Shown piece after piece: positions 37,400 to 51,896 of a stretch of 64,000 nucleotides of DNA (its first letter is position 1; each line of letters begins with the position of its first letter). The notes under the pieces were generated by a model. It had not been told where the DNA came from. It searched no databases and saw nothing but the letters and a program-made list of their open reading frames with translations. This DNA is from Lotus japonicus (taxonomy: Eukaryota > Streptophyta > Magnoliopsida > Fabales > Fabaceae). Made by a program: the position numbers and the translations under genes. The stretch covers positions 65,184,722 to 65,248,721 of the forward strand of contig NC_080045.1 in assembly GCF_012489685.1 (NCBI RefSeq), given 5' to 3'.

Positions 37400-39950
37400 T
37401 TAGTGTTGTGTCCTTGCATTTTGTAGTCCACCCTGCAACCTGGGGCTTGAATCCCAGCTATTTCCTCGTGTATCTCCTCCATGTTCAGGTGGGATATACA
37501 GAGCTACTGTCTGAAGCTCTGCCGATTGCGCGTAATGATTGTCATTGTTGATGGAAGGAGCCCGAGCACTATTACGAGATTCAGCTAACATGTGGAAATA
37601 TGCATGAGGTCCCCAACCTACATATACAATCATATATATTTAGTAAACAGAAAATAAAAGTATATCAAAATGAATAAACATATTCATAATTTGATAAATT
37701 GATTTTTTTATTAATTTAATTAAAAACAGAAAAAACTATAGTATATAATAGATTCTTTTCTAATAGCAAATAGATTTGGAAAATTTTACTTGGTATTTGT
37801 TATGCTATAATCTGAGTGAGATTTCTTATGTCTATATTCCATTATATTTAAATTGTATTTTAAGATTTATATAGTATCCTAAGGGAAAAAAATAAAACTA
37901 AAATCGACAAAACCAATCTAAGCTAAACCGTTTGGTTTGGATTGAATTGAAGCAAATTTTAGTCTAAGCTAAACTGCTCTTGAAACATCTCTAATTAACA
38001 GGCCTGAGTCTGGCCAAAAGCCCATTAGGAATCCAGGCCTCAAATTTGAGATCCATGTAGAATAGTGCTAGGATGAGGAATCAAAGCGATTTGTCATAAC
38101 AAGAATAATGCTAACTTGCTAAGAACACCGTCTCAAACACTCTCATTCCAACACTTTCATCCACTAAAATTGTGAGTTTCACCACTAAATTAGGGGGACT
38201 CACATTAATTTCAACTTATTAATGAGAGAGCGTTGCTAGCACTCTTGTCATAACAAATATCAACACATAACCATAAAGGAATGAAAGAAACGTTTCATGG
38301 ACATACCATCTATGTCATATGGAAGTGGAAAGAATTGTAAGTAACAAAAGGAAGCAATTGTCGTCCCTGATAACATAAGTACATGTCAGAAACTTTGAAA
38401 TAAGATTTATTGAAATATTTACTCAATCCGGCTTTCAATTAACCAACCTAGAACAGCTCCAGCAAACACATCTTGCCAATGATGCCAATAATCATCAACA
38501 CGAGACACAGCAACCAGAGCTGCCAGGAGGATTGGTGAGAGAACAAGACAGAGCTTTGAAATGTGGCCCCTTCGGTCAAATGCCCTTAATTTTCCAGAAA
38601 GATACCAAGCTAGATAAACAAGACCAGCAAAGGACCCTGCATACCATCAAATTAATCTTTCTGAGCTTATAATGTGGTTGTTGATAAATTCATATAACTA
38701 GTGGTGAATTATAAATTGAGAACAAACAATAGAAACAGGCCATGCCCAACATACCAATGACACCAAGAGGCAAATGTTACCCCCAACCCCAAGCATATGT
38801 TTTGCCATGAAACTAGGAAAATGCCAAGGAGATATTATTTTTTAATCTTATTTTCACCATTTGCTTCACAACATCTTTGAAACAAGAAACCATGTAATCA
38901 TGTTGGCATTCTTTTGAAAATAGTATGATTAAGTAAGGATGTAAAAAAAAATCTAATAACCTTTTGAACCTAACTCATGAACAACAATTTCGGAGCTTGT
39001 TATTCTATTATAATCCAGAATAACTTCATCCTCAACATACTGTAAGGTTGCCATTTAAAGACATTAGGGGGCAACAAAACCAGTCAAAGGAGATAAAAAT
39101 GTCAACAAAAAAAAAATCTAGTATCACATACTCTGAGATTGTAAATATTAAAGAGTACTTACAAGAGGTATGTGCACTCGGGAAACTTTTGTGCCCTTCC
39201 TTAATAGCACCCTTATCTCCAGTGCACCTAACATCACCTGTTACTGGATCATACACCTGAACATTTCATCCATCAATACCACATGATAATGGTAACTAGT
39301 TTGGTAGTTGAGAAAAATTGAAAACTCACCCCTTTTCCATCAGGAAAACAACGCCAGAAGAAATTTGGCCGCGGCCGTCCAACACTATCTTGGATACCAT
39401 CCGTTATCACCGCAGTAATGACTACTGAAAATAAAAGGCCTGATATGCATTTGGAAATAGGTTATGGTGTATCAAAGTGAGGATGTAAGAAGAATAAGTA
39501 AATCTTTATAAGGTTCAGAAATGTACCCAATATAGCGTGATGAAAGTCATAAACATCATTTCGGATGAAATAGTAAGTGAGAATGACAACAAGTGGCAAC
39601 AATATTGCTATTAACTGTTCAGAAATTGAAATTTAAGAGTTCATATCTTGAACATTAGCCATGTAAAGAGTAAAAATTACATACAATTTGGTATGAATTT
39701 ATTTTAAGATAGAGCTCTTGGATGCACTACATACCGGAACAGCCCAAAATGGAATAAGATTTGCTTTCATTGGGTATCTAAGTTCTGACATCATCCCTTC
39801 TCCAACAAAACGATGATATGGCTCTATTACATTTAGGACGGCATCAATGGCCACAAGAAGCAAAAGAATCAGCCAGTCATGCATATGTGTCCTTGCGACT
39901 CTAGCTCCATGTGATCTGATAGTGTGTGAACCCAACTGAATTTCTGGCAT
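37400..39950 (-). CDS. Lipid phosphate phosphatase-like, motif-degenerate copy
   Basis: Seven coding exons, 39950-39735, 39614-39527, 39439-39330, 39256-39163, 38636-38448, 38366-38307 and 37617-37400, give 324 aa. It belongs to the PAP2 superfamily of membrane lipid phosphatases (phosphatidate to diacylglycerol) with six membrane spans. The start is [15 protein letters not shown] after a 5'-UTR intron acceptor (TTTGCAG). The three catalytic motifs are: KX6RP, here with Gln118 in place of Lys ([10 protein letters not shown]); PSGH, here PSAH (Ala166 for Gly); and SRX5HX3D, intact at 214-225 ([12 protein letters not shown]). Both substitutions are read directly from the codons CAA and GCA. The neighbouring copy keeps Lys and Gly. 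Activity may be reduced or lost. The gene is otherwise intact and spliced normally. Confidence 0.9.
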
Positions 39951-40814
39951 TTCTTTTGCTGCAAATGACAAATAGGAAAGTTGGCAGAAGTTATGTTAAA
40001 AATTTAAAACACCACAATTTAAGGAAATACAGCAAGAGGGAAACTAAAAGGGAGTACAAAACAAAAATAAAGGTGTCACCAATCACAATGACAAATACAT
40101 ATGCCAGCTTAAAATTGACCCAAACTAAACAGCAAAATGGTGGGATTAGATCATCAATCCAATAAATGTGTACTTCTGCAACTTATCTTCAAGGTGTCCT
40201 TCAGTACTTTTCAAGAAGGAATTCAGCCATGGATTAGGAAGAAACAAAACCCCCAACCTAAATCTATGTCTATTTTAGCTTGTATTATCCTTGGACTCTT
40301 GATTAATTATTTCTATTTTAATATAAGCAAAAGTAAAACATCCATCAAATATCCCCAAACTATGTCTCACCTTGAAACTTGTCATAAACCTCTACATGGG
40401 GGTATAACAACACCTTCCCAAATCCAATTTCTCACCCAACCGCAACTCGATGCACGATTAACTAGCTTCTCAAATATCCCTTAACATAGTTTCAAGAACA
40501 CACAATTCACTTCAACGTAACCTCTGCTGCAAGGGTTCTTCTTTCTTTTACTTTCACATTTTGTGGCATGATGGCATGAACAGTAAACAGCATAACTTGA
40601 GCGATAATTCTTATAGGAACACAACAATGTTTCTTAAACAATCAATACAAGAAGCTCCAAATAAATTTTAAAGTAACTTCAGCAGCACTTACAATTTTTT
40701 TATTATTTTAGAACATTCGATTGTTGATGATTACAAGCACTATAACTACACAAAACTGAGTGTAACAGGAACTAATCACAATGCAATAGGAGTAAGAGGG
40801 AGAGAGGGACGCAC

Positions 40815-42354
<1,540 letters not shown>

Positions 42355-42449
42355 GAAACAGAAACAGAAAATTAAGTTGTTTTTTATTTCCTTTAATTTT
42401 CTAAGTCCAGTTTATTTCCTGAAACTTCACTATCGATTGTATGTACATT

Positions 42450-42655
42450 CCGCGGCGGTTCAAACAGTGGCAGTTTTCCTTTGCGGCGGAAGGTAGCATC
42501 TGTCCTCCCCGCCGATGACAATAATAAGGGAAGCTTCTTTCCTATGGCTCCTTCTAACCCTGTAGACCCCTCCCGCAGTTGACCAACCGGAACAGTTACC
42601 ACTGTTGAATACTTTCTGCAGCGGTTTCTAGGAACCGCTGGAATTACCACCGCGA
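42450..42655. mobile_element. Small GC-rich MITE
   Basis: Ends CGCGGCGGTT (42451) and CCACCGCG (42647-42654) are imperfect inverted repeats, with internal aaccgctg / cggttt echoes. It is more GC-rich than its flanks and lies in the 3' flank of the acetyltransferase. No target-site duplication was established. Confidence 0.35.
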
Positions 42656-43169
42656 AAAATAAATGTGGGTTTTTTCACACCTCCAGTCAGCTAACCTTAT
42701 TGCAAGCTACCTTATCTCCATAACCAAAAGTTTCTATAGGATTAGTATATTATATTAATGACTCAAATGGTGTGGGATCTTCTAAATGGTGTTATTCTGA
42801 TGGCTGCTGAGTCAGAAAATTCAATAGCTAAAGATACCTTAAGATAATACCCATAAGAGATTTATAATATGATCTTATACCAATTGAGTACAATGTGAAC
42901 GGACTTTATCTTAATTTAAGAGAAAGAGCTATGTCCACTTTTTATCTCAAAGTAAAGCTAACATCTACTTACAGTGATGCCAACAGGTATCCAAATATAA
43001 CGCTAATCAGCTTAAAGAATGTATACGAAGGAAGCTAGCTACCCACAACTTCGCTAGTTTGCTAAATCTAGTGTTGCCGTGTAGAAAACCTAACTTTCAA
43101 TCACAACTATACACAAAAGTAAGTCACAACAAGCTAGGAAGAAGAATTATGCATAAGACAGTTATGAGT

Positions 43170-46100
43170 TCACTTCTGTCCTAGCTCCATGGCTTCCAAA
43201 GTTGGGCTAAGATAAGAGAAAGGGGTGAATGCATCACCATTAGTTCTCCTTACTGGTACTTGATTCATAACCCGATCCTCCATTGCCTGTACAGAGGGTG
43301 AATCCCGGTTCATGTTTGAATTGACTCGTGATTCCTCCATAGCCTGGAAATATGCATATGGACCCCATCCTGAAAAGAAAAGAATTCAGTAGCAGCTCAA
43401 GGCTCCAAGGAATACTTCAAATATATATGCTACACTGGTTCAAACAACATGAAAGGACCAAACATAAATATGGGAAACAATTTAGTACATCTTTGGAAGT
43501 ATGTCTGCAATGAACTCTCAAACCAAAATCAATTGTAAGGAAAGCTTATTGAATAGCTTCTAGATACCAGAGTTAGTTAAAATAGAAACCGATTCAAACA
43601 TGCTATTAACTGATTGGTAAAGGTGGTTCCACCAGTTACATAGATCATGGCTGGCATTGTTGGAAATACAACACAATATAATAACTTCCTCAACTTGCAA
43701 GAAGTTGCGAGGAGCAATAACAAATAACAGCAGCAACTAAATATCACTAACACATAGAGGGACCAAGTTTTTAAACCTCCTCAATGCTCACTGTGATCAA
43801 GCTTTAGTGTGATCAATATAAGTGTACAAGAAAGTCTCTTTCGCAGCACAAAAGTGTTCAAAAACTAGCCAAACAACAAAGCAACAAACTTCAAGATAAA
43901 AAATTGAGATAAAAATTTTCCCCAAACATATGACACACAAAAAGTTCTCAAAGAATAATGACTTTGGAGTGAAAACAAATGAGAGCCCTTGAAGATATCA
44001 ACAAGCAGATAATGAGACAAGACAATAATATAATAATCTTTGATGGCTCTGTTATAATCCCAACAAAATAAAGGTTTTGATATCATTCTGAGTCTTAATG
44101 GGGACAATCAATATATTTTCAAAATCAAAACATTGGATAGAGCAAGATACAAACAACATTTTACATGCTGCTGGCAACCAATTCAACAGAGGAGGTGGAG
44201 ATGTTACCATCATCATTGTAAGGAGGAGGGAAGAACTGCATATAGCAAAAGGTTGCAACAACAAGCCCTGCAAGAAACATAGAGGGTAGTGATATCAGAT
44301 TCGTTTTTGTCATAAAATGAGTTGTGATATCTAATACTACTTGGCTGTGGCCAGATACATTGGTAAATGATCATCAGAATCAATTCTTACATTCAGAAAC
44401 TACTCATAAAAGTTTCTCTATAAATTTAATTTAACTTTAGAATCAATTGAAGAAGGATTTCAAAAGTGGGTGAAAACTAACCTAGAAGGCCGCCAGCGAA
44501 CACATCTTGCCAATGATGCCAATAATCATCCACTCTAGAGATTCCAACTAGACAAGCAACAAGTAGAGGAATAAACACAATGCATAATTTTGCCACGTGC
44601 CCTCTGCGATCAAAAACTTTAATCTTCCCTGATAGGTACAAAGAGAGGAAACCTAGACCTGCAAACGACCCTGCAGAACTAAATTGATCAGATTAAATGT
44701 CCATACAGATACAATTTTCTGAACACATGATCTAGTAATCTAAATAAATAAATAAGTTAATGAATTAGTACTTATGTTAACTATGTTCTACACATTCATT
44801 TATCTCTGATAAATTTCGCATTCAACTTGGAAAGAATTTACTGCACTGTCTGATAAGTTTGCTTAAAATAATGTTTACCAATTTATCTTACCCTTCAAAT
44901 GAGTATTCTATGTGTAAAAACAATGCCGCTTTTAGCTACTATTGCATTACTAATTGTTCATCAATTTAGTGAATGATAAGAAAAATATAATTCAATCTTC
45001 AGATTTGACCTGTCAGAATAAAATGTATTGTTAATTCCAATTGCTCACACTAAAGCAAGAAGTTAAAGTCTGCTTAAGTTGTGATACAAGCATGAGTGTA
45101 GTGTGTTAATGTAGTGAAATCCATAGAAATATTGTTAGCTCACATGATGTATGACCGCTTGGGAAACTCTTGTGTCCTTCTTTGATATCACTCTCTTTGC
45201 CATGACATATCACACCTCCCCATTTATCATCATAAACCTGTAAGGTTAGTCAAACAGAACATGATTAACAATGACCACTTTCATCCTTTCATCAATATAA
45301 AACCACTTTCAACCAAAGTACACTTAGAGCACTGGTAAATGTTTACCTCTACTCCATCGGGAAAGCAACGCCAAAAGAAGTCTGGACGAGGCCGGCCAAC
45401 TCCATTTTTTATCGCATCTGTCAAGACGCCGGTGATCAGGACAGCAAAGAGAAGGCCTGCAAACACATTAACAACAATATTGCACCAACTCTTCAAAATA
45501 TATAGATGTATTTTATTTACGGTTCATATAATCAATCATATGATTTAAATTATAGGATACCAATTCTACAATTCGGTAATTCATAAGATTAAAATTAAGA
45601 AGTATTTGATGATTAGTTATCACTTAAAAAAACATTTAATCTTCATTTATAAAGTATTTTATTTAATTTTTTTCCAAGATCAAAATATAAAGAAATTAAA
45701 AATTACTAACTTGCACATGAAAGTTTAGAGCTTCACAATCCTCTGCAAATGTTACCTAGAACGCTGTGGTGCAAATCATAAACATCTCTCCTTCGCATGT
45801 AGATGAAAAGGAAAACGGCCATTGGCAACAGAACCGCATATAGCTTATCAAAACCAGAAGAAAAAAGAATTACAATTACTGGCTTAACAGAAGAAAAGGA
45901 AAGAAGATTAGCATACAGAACAAGTTCATTTTTTCCATCATTTCTATGAGCAAGACATTATTTTCAAAAGAAAGTACCATGACAAAAAAAGGAGTACAAT
46001 ATTATACAATGATACACATGAAAAATTGAATGTTATGCAGGTATAGTTATGAACCCAAATTTATTTTTGGATGAATGTTTCTTTCTTCTAAAATGATTGC

Positions 46101-47340
46101 ACTTTAAAACTTCCCCAAACATCTTCTAGTCTAATGTGCATAGAATTGTGTACGCACCAGAAAATGTATCTTATTATGTCACATTGACACAAAACTTCAA
46201 CATGAGAAAGTCATGTAAAACTTCAACATAAGAGTATTATGATTAGTACCCACTACTATTCCAAACACACCTAAGAGCTTAGAGTATCTTTGGATTACAA
46301 TTGAAATGAAAGTAAAAACACATTGAGTCAAGTTCCACTCAGTAAGAAGTAAGAACACAATTTGTCCAACGAAAACTACGTTTTTCTGCATTGAACTCGT
46401 GCTAACTGGTGAAAACATTAAAACAAACACACCCTTAATATGCCTAGAATTTATCCTCATTATTGTTCCAAACACACAAGAAAAAGTTCCCCTGACATGC
46501 AAGTGACCTAAAGAATTCCTAATTCTAGTGAGGTAGAAAAGAAACTTACAGGAACAGCCCATACAGGCACAGTATTGTCTTTCATAGGATATCTAAGGTC
46601 TTCCATCATGTCCCTCCCGACAAAGCGGTGAAATGGATGAATGACAAAGAGCACAACCTCTATTACCATAAGAAGCACCAATATAAGCCAATCACGAATG
46701 CGATTCCTTGCAAGTGCGGCTCCATGGGACCTTATAGTATGAGCACAAGGATCAACCTGTCTCACCTCTCCCTGATTCTGCATCAATAAACAAACACCAA
46801 AACTATAATCCTCTGTTTTTTTTTTCTTCTCTTTTTTAATTATTATAAATTTATGATCAATGTGAAGTATCATCAATTATCCCTAATAAATCTTCAATAA
46901 TCCTAAAAATCAATTTAACTTGCTATGAGAGCAAGAATCAGAATCTTTAATTTATACCAATTGTTAGCATAATAGTAAAATTCTTTTTTGATACATGGTA
47001 AAAATAAATTACACCCTCCAGAGATTGGTCCTGGTTGACTTTCCCCTCCCCAGCCCATAAGTTCATCGCCTTTTACCCCTTGAGCTATCATTCGGGGACG
47101 ATGAGCATAAAATTCTAATTACACCCATTATATATCAAAAGTAATATAATGAAACTTAAAAGGTTTTTTTTTCTTTCCATTTTTGTCTTTTGCTTTGAGA
47201 AAATTGAAGATGAAAAAAATAAAACTGAACACAGTAAAACTACTACCTACCACCAGAGAAAGAAACGATGATAGCAAACAAAGAGATGAGAGAGAAGTTG
47301 AAGAATAACCTGAAACGATGGCCAAAACCGCCGCGCCATG
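43170..47340 (-). CDS. Lipid phosphate phosphatase (PAP2 family), intact copy
   Basis: Eight coding exons, 47340-47311, 46777-46550, 45843-45756, 45456-45347, 45237-45144, 44670-44482, 44267-44208 and 43369-43170, give 332 aa. Exon 1 encodes [10 protein letters not shown], so the N-terminus is extended relative to the neighbouring copy. All three PAP2 motifs are intact: K132-x6-RP ([10 protein letters not shown]), PSGH at 178-181 and [12 protein letters not shown]. Membrane spans include [17 protein letters not shown]. The enzyme removes phosphate from phosphatidic acid and related lipids in plant signalling and lipid metabolism. Six internal exons have the same sizes as in the other copy, showing tandem duplication. 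The family resembles Arabidopsis LPP1/LPP2/LPP3. Long introns hold no clear repeats. Confidence 0.92.
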
Positions 47341-48796
47341 TGCAGAGAATTGCGCAGTCAGTGAATTGTGGTCACTATGCGACGGCAGATTTGAAAGAAA
47401 AAGAGGAGATGAGACTGTGAGGGGGGAAAATCAACGTGCTCTGTTGTTACTGATTGAAAAGACACCAACCGAGTGTGAAAATTATTAGGGAAAATATTTT
47501 GAAGATTTTCTCGGAAAATTTGAAATGTGATCCGAGAAAACTGTTTGTGACGGAGAAAAACTAATCGCTTTGAAATGAAAAATGGTTTGGCGCGGGGTGA
47601 AGCGGTTCACAAATCCTATATCCGAGTAACCAACTCGTTTTTAAAACAATAAATAAATAAATGAGATAAGAGATAAATAAATTATTTTTAATTAACTAAC
47701 GAGTGGTTGGTTTAAGTGGTATATGCTTGATTCTCCTTAAGAAAGATCTTAGGTTCGAGACTTCGAGTCTTGTTAATGAAAAAAAAAACCCACTGAGAGA
47801 GGTAGCTCCACAGCGGGATGTTCCCCGCTCGAATGTCTTGAAGGAAAATAGATATCTTAAATAAAACATTTTTTTAATTACAAGAGCTTTTTTCTTTTAT
47901 ATATATTGGGAAATCCGAAACTATACACAAAAATGTATATATGAATGAATGATAGTTTGAGGTGATGGTGATTGTCTGGTTATCAATAATAATAGTATAG
48001 CCACCAAGTTTGATAGATCGAATTTACCTAAATTTCTATGCTTGACCAAGAAATTGTTATGTATTCACCAAAATCATAAATGGCGCATAAGACGTCTGCA
48101 TCACCATTAGTGATGCTGGGCCCGTTCTTAACTTTTTAGTGATGGAATAAAATCCGTCACAAAATCCTAGTGAATAATATAAAAAGGAATTGGCAACAAA
48201 ACAGAGGAGAAAAGTTTCCTGTCACAAAAACATTCCGTCTCTAATTACTATGTGATGGATAAACCTCAAAAATCCGTCGTCAGTTTATTTTATATCATTC
48301 ACTAGGATTTTGTAACGAACTAAACTTACGTCGCAACTATAATATGTCACTAATATTATTGCAACGGAAAATTTCCACATCCATATTCCGTCACTAAATA
48401 AGGTGCGATAGAAAACTTCTCTCTCCTCATATTCCATAACTAGTTACTTTTATATTATTCACTGAGGTTTTGTGACGAATTAATTTCCTTCGTTAAAATG
48501 TCAAAAAAAAAAGTATGTCGCCCCTAAGCAGAGTGAAATAAGCAACATCGTCGCGTACCGCAGAGTAAATAGGGAAGACAGAAGTTAAGGTGGAGAGTAG
48601 CTAATGGTTCTGTCGAGAGAAGAGGTGCAACAGTAGCTTAAAATGTTGTTGAGAGAGAGCAGGGACGACGACAATGGAGGTGAAGGGGATGGTGTGGCCT
48701 TCCAAAATAGAAACATGCAAGGTTGTGGCAATGCTAAAGATGGTGATGGAGCAGCTGCAGCAAACCGGGAGGACTGAGCACATGATACGAAGCAAA

Positions 48797-49077
48797 CTAG
48801 GGGCTTGTTTGATTGCAGTTTTTGTTTTCAGTTTTTAAAACAATTTTTAGAAGAAAAAAAAATGAAAACAGATTTCAGAAGAAGAAAACAGTTTGAATTA
48901 CATGTTTTCCAACATTTAGAAAATTGATATCTGAAAACTAAAAACTGAAACTGAAAAACATCTTTTAGCTGTTTTGGTTTTTTAGTTTAAAAAACGGAAA
49001 ATGAGAACTTTTTTTCAAAAACTGTTTCTGAAAACAGGTAGTACCATGTTTTGAAAACAGCTAACAAACAGGCCTTA
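48797..49077. mobile_element. MITE with TTGTTTG/CAAACA ends
   Basis: Left ggggcttgtttgattgcag and right aacagctaacaaacaggcc are imperfect inverted repeats enclosing a TTTTCAG/GAAAAC-rich centre that is itself foldback-like. No coding potential. Boundaries are approximate. Confidence 0.5.
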
Positions 49078-49299
49078 AATTTTTCATGTAGACTTTCTAA
49101 ATTTCTAAATCCGTGGAGTTTTATAATTTCTGAAAGAGAGTATTGTTATGTGTTACGATCAATTTTTGATGATAGCTCAAATGGGTTGGAGAAGGAAAAA
49201 TCAAGAATTCAATCCTAGCGAGTGTAGTTTATCTTTCAGATGTACCGAAAAAAAATCGACAAAACACAAGAATGACCTATCTATCTTGTATATAATTTA

Positions 49300-49889
49300 C
49301 AGTAGAAAATCTTTAAATTAATACTCGGTAAATTAATAAACTCTCTAAAATAATAAATTTGTCCGGTCCCGACTTGGCCAATGTAAAAAATTGAAAAACT
49401 CGATAAAATAATAAGATAATAATTTTTCGGGAGATCCCTTTATAATTTTCGGTCCCAAGAAAATCATAAATTAATAATTCATTGAAACAGAAAAAAATAT
49501 TACACTCTATTGAAATATAATTCAATAGTTGTCTGTTTTCCTTTATATATTACACTCTAACACATTCATGTAATTTATATATGCCAAACTTGCTTAAAAA
49601 TACATTGAACACATTTGTTCCTCTTGTTTACATTTACCGTACTTCAAAAGTCATTGTTGATTTCCAATGCATATGAACACAGTAGTTACTAATTTACGTT
49701 GAGTCCCAAGGTTTGCTGCAACGTAATTTTAAGAAGTATAGACTAATTTGCCTTTTTATTTGGTATGTACAGTATAATTACTTAAAAATTCTTTAAATTA
49801 ATAATTATTAATTTATCGATAAATTAACAACTCTCTAAATTAATAAATTTCTCCGGTCCTGACATTATTAATTTAAAGAGTTTCTACTA
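49300..49889. mobile_element. Tc1/mariner-like non-autonomous element (590 bp)
   Basis: The left end CAGTAGAAAATCTTTAAATTAATA matches the inverted right end (TAGTAGAAACTCTTTAAATTAATA reading inward), with 3 differences in 24. A TA dinucleotide lies on both sides (49298-49299, 49890-49891). Both arms also share a CTCTCTAAA...AATTT(G/C)TCCGGTCC block. TA target sites are typical of the mariner superfamily. No transposase is present. Confidence 0.6.
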
Positions 49890-50183
49890 TATTATTTGAC
49901 TAAATCAAAAGTTTAAGTTGTTATTATATAAGTAGGAAAAGGAACCACTCAAATTCATTCGTCTAGGTTTGTTTTTTTCAAAACAAGGAAAATGAACTTT
50001 TTTTTGGTTTTTAACAAGGAAAAGAAATGTTAAAAAGGTAATTACGGTAACATAATTAATAACTCAATTACTTTTAGGAAAATGAATAAAATAAAATAAA
50101 TTTCCTCTATCATAATTAAAATTTGGATTTTAACATCATAGGACAAAAGTGAAATATTGAAAAAAATTCTCTTAATATAATTT

Positions 50184-50265
50184 TTTTTTACATCGAAAAA
50201 ATAAATTGCATCCGTCAGAAATCGATCTCTAGATTTCCCCGTACCCATATGTTCCCAACTCCTAC
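50184..50265 (-). repeat. SINE-like fragment
   Basis: The reverse complement matches the tandem unit at 5811-6000, including the B-box-like region and A-rich tail. Confidence 0.5.
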
Positions 50266-50428
50266 TCATATCTTGGATTGGATCCAGAAATTTTAAGATT
50301 CGATCACAAAATCCAAAAAGTATTGTTGGTTGAACTTCGATATTTAGTTTATGTGATTATGTTATAGAAGTAAACATACAAACTCAAAACAGAGTTTCCA
50401 AAACCAAACCAGGTTACAGGGAACAGAA

Positions 50429-50469
50429 GGGAATTAGATTTCCCACCCCTGGGTTTAGAATTGTCACCC
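50429..50469. repeat. Left terminal inverted repeat of the MULE
   Basis: 41 bp matching the inverted right end 59619-59659 with a single T/C difference (position 36). Begins GGGAATTAGATTTCCC, itself near-palindromic. Confidence 0.95.
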
Positions 50470-50500
50470 TAGTCTTTTTAAAAAAATGCCGGGAATACCC

Positions 50501-51044
50501 TCCGGGACTTAAACCTCCATACCAGTCCAGAGGTTGATGTTCTGGACTAGTCCGAGAGTTAAACCTTCGGATTCTTTAATTACAGTTAAAATAACATGAC
50601 TTTAGTCCAATTGCAGCAAATATAACATGACTTTAAAATTGAAAAGTTACATAATCCAATTTAAACAAAATTACAATACATAATCCAAGTTAAGCATTGG
50701 AAAAGTAAAGCAAAATAACAATACGAAATCTAAGTTCAGCATTTCAAAAGTTACACAAATAGTCCTTAATATAGAATCCGGGACTTAAACCTCCATACCA
50801 GTCCAGAGGTTGATGTTCTGGACTAGTCCGAGAGTTAAACCTTCGGATTCTTTAAAATAACATGACTTTAGTCCAATTGCAGCAAATATAACATGACTTT
50901 AAAATTGAAAAGTTACATAATCCAATTTAAACAAAATTACAATACAATAATCCAAGTTAAGCATTGGAAAAGTAAAGCAAAATAACAATACGAAATCTAA
51001 GTTCAGCATTTCAAAAGTTACACAAATAGTCCTTAATATAGAAT
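50501..51044. repeat. Tandem duplication of about 275 bp inside the MULE left end
   Basis: Copy 1 (50501-50776) and copy 2 (50777-51044) are nearly identical. Copy 2 lacks about 9 bases (the taattacagt segment near 50577) and has one inserted A. Each copy contains two or three 25-bp dyad units and an AT-rich tail. The right end has no equivalent, so the two subterminal regions are asymmetric. Confidence 0.9.
50524..50573. repeat. 25-bp dyad repeats, cluster 1
   Basis: Two adjacent 25-bp units, 50524-50548 (arms AGTCCAGA / TCTGGACT) and 50549-50573 (arms AGTCCGAG / TTCGGATT). Repeated at 50800-50849 in the second copy of the left-end duplication. Members of the element-wide palindromic family. 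Confidence 0.8.
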
Positions 51045-51060
51045 TAGTAAAGAACTAATA

Positions 51061-51896
51061 TTAATCTTCTGTTATGTTTGTGAAGCTTCCAGGTGGAGGT
51101 GCACTGTCCTTTGAAAATACCTGTATAATGAAAACAGATTCAAATGCTTTGTTGTAGATGTGAAAAAGATTCAAATGCTTTATTTTAGATGTGGAAGAAG
51201 ATTATCATACCTTGACTACATTGGACAAGGTTATATTCAGATAACAATTAGACTTTCTAGGAGAGAACACAGCGACCTGAAAGCAAAGTGAAGAAACGAT
51301 GTGATGTCCAAGTTGTCCAAAGAAGCTTAAAATGTTAAAGTTGCCTATAGATTAACCTTTTGGAGAAGCAGAACAGATCCAACAGTTATGTCTTTCGCAA
51401 ATACGCTTTCAGTGAAGACCTTGTGATGGATACTAGCGCCAACAGTGCCCGTAGGGTCCTGAATCTCAATCTCAGATGTCATGAGAGAAACATGAATCAT
51501 TTCACTGAAATATAAGGAGGAATAAGGAAATACCTTGACTGTAACTGTTGCATCTCCAAACCCATTGGGATTGCAGGATTTGATAACACCGATGACGTGA
51601 TCTACTCTTTCATGATGGTGAGTGATTGCGCCCAGAGGAGTGGCAGATCCGTTTAATTGCAGGGCTGAAAGCCAAGCATTGGATTGGAAATCGGGATCGG
51701 TGTCGTGGCCTTCTTGGAGGACTTGCCTAACGAATTGTTGGGTTGAAATGTTTGGTTTGTCGTCGGTGGATCTGCGGTGAATCATGGCGGCCTGGACGGC
51801 GCCAGCTGGGCCGGGAATGAGAGGACGAGAGCTGGAGGCAAGGTTGTCTTGGCGTTTGCAAGGGCGGATGAAGGTTGATGGTGGATCTTGTTCCAT
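51061..51896 (-). CDS. HROB-type OB-fold protein carried by the MULE
   Basis: Four exons, 51896-51534, 51458-51357, 51276-51211 and 51120-51061, all phase 0 with GT-AG borders, give 196 aa with no stop or frameshift. Residues about 97-190 (VIGVIKSCNPNGFGDATVTV, DPTGTVGASIHHKVF, DITVGSVLLLQKVAVFSP, CYLNITLSNVVKVF) match the OB-fold domain of homologous recombination OB-fold protein (HROB/C17orf53). In animals HROB binds MCM8-MCM9 in replication-linked repair. The N-terminal 95 residues are Pro/Ser/Arg-rich and shorter than in host HROB proteins. The intact splicing suggests it was captured as genomic DNA or long maintained. It may help repair the gap left by excision, or simply be a passenger; this cannot be decided here. 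It ends NITED, like the downstream OTU frame (DITED). Confidence 0.75.

Larger units (their letters stand above)
47341..50419. other. Repeat-rich spacer
   Basis: No gene. Contains a SINE-like unit (about 47700-47860, B-box-like aggttcgagac), a CGTCAC-rich decayed element (48100-48550), a MITE, a mariner-type element and reverse-oriented SINE fragments, listed separately where boundaries allow. Confidence 0.5.
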
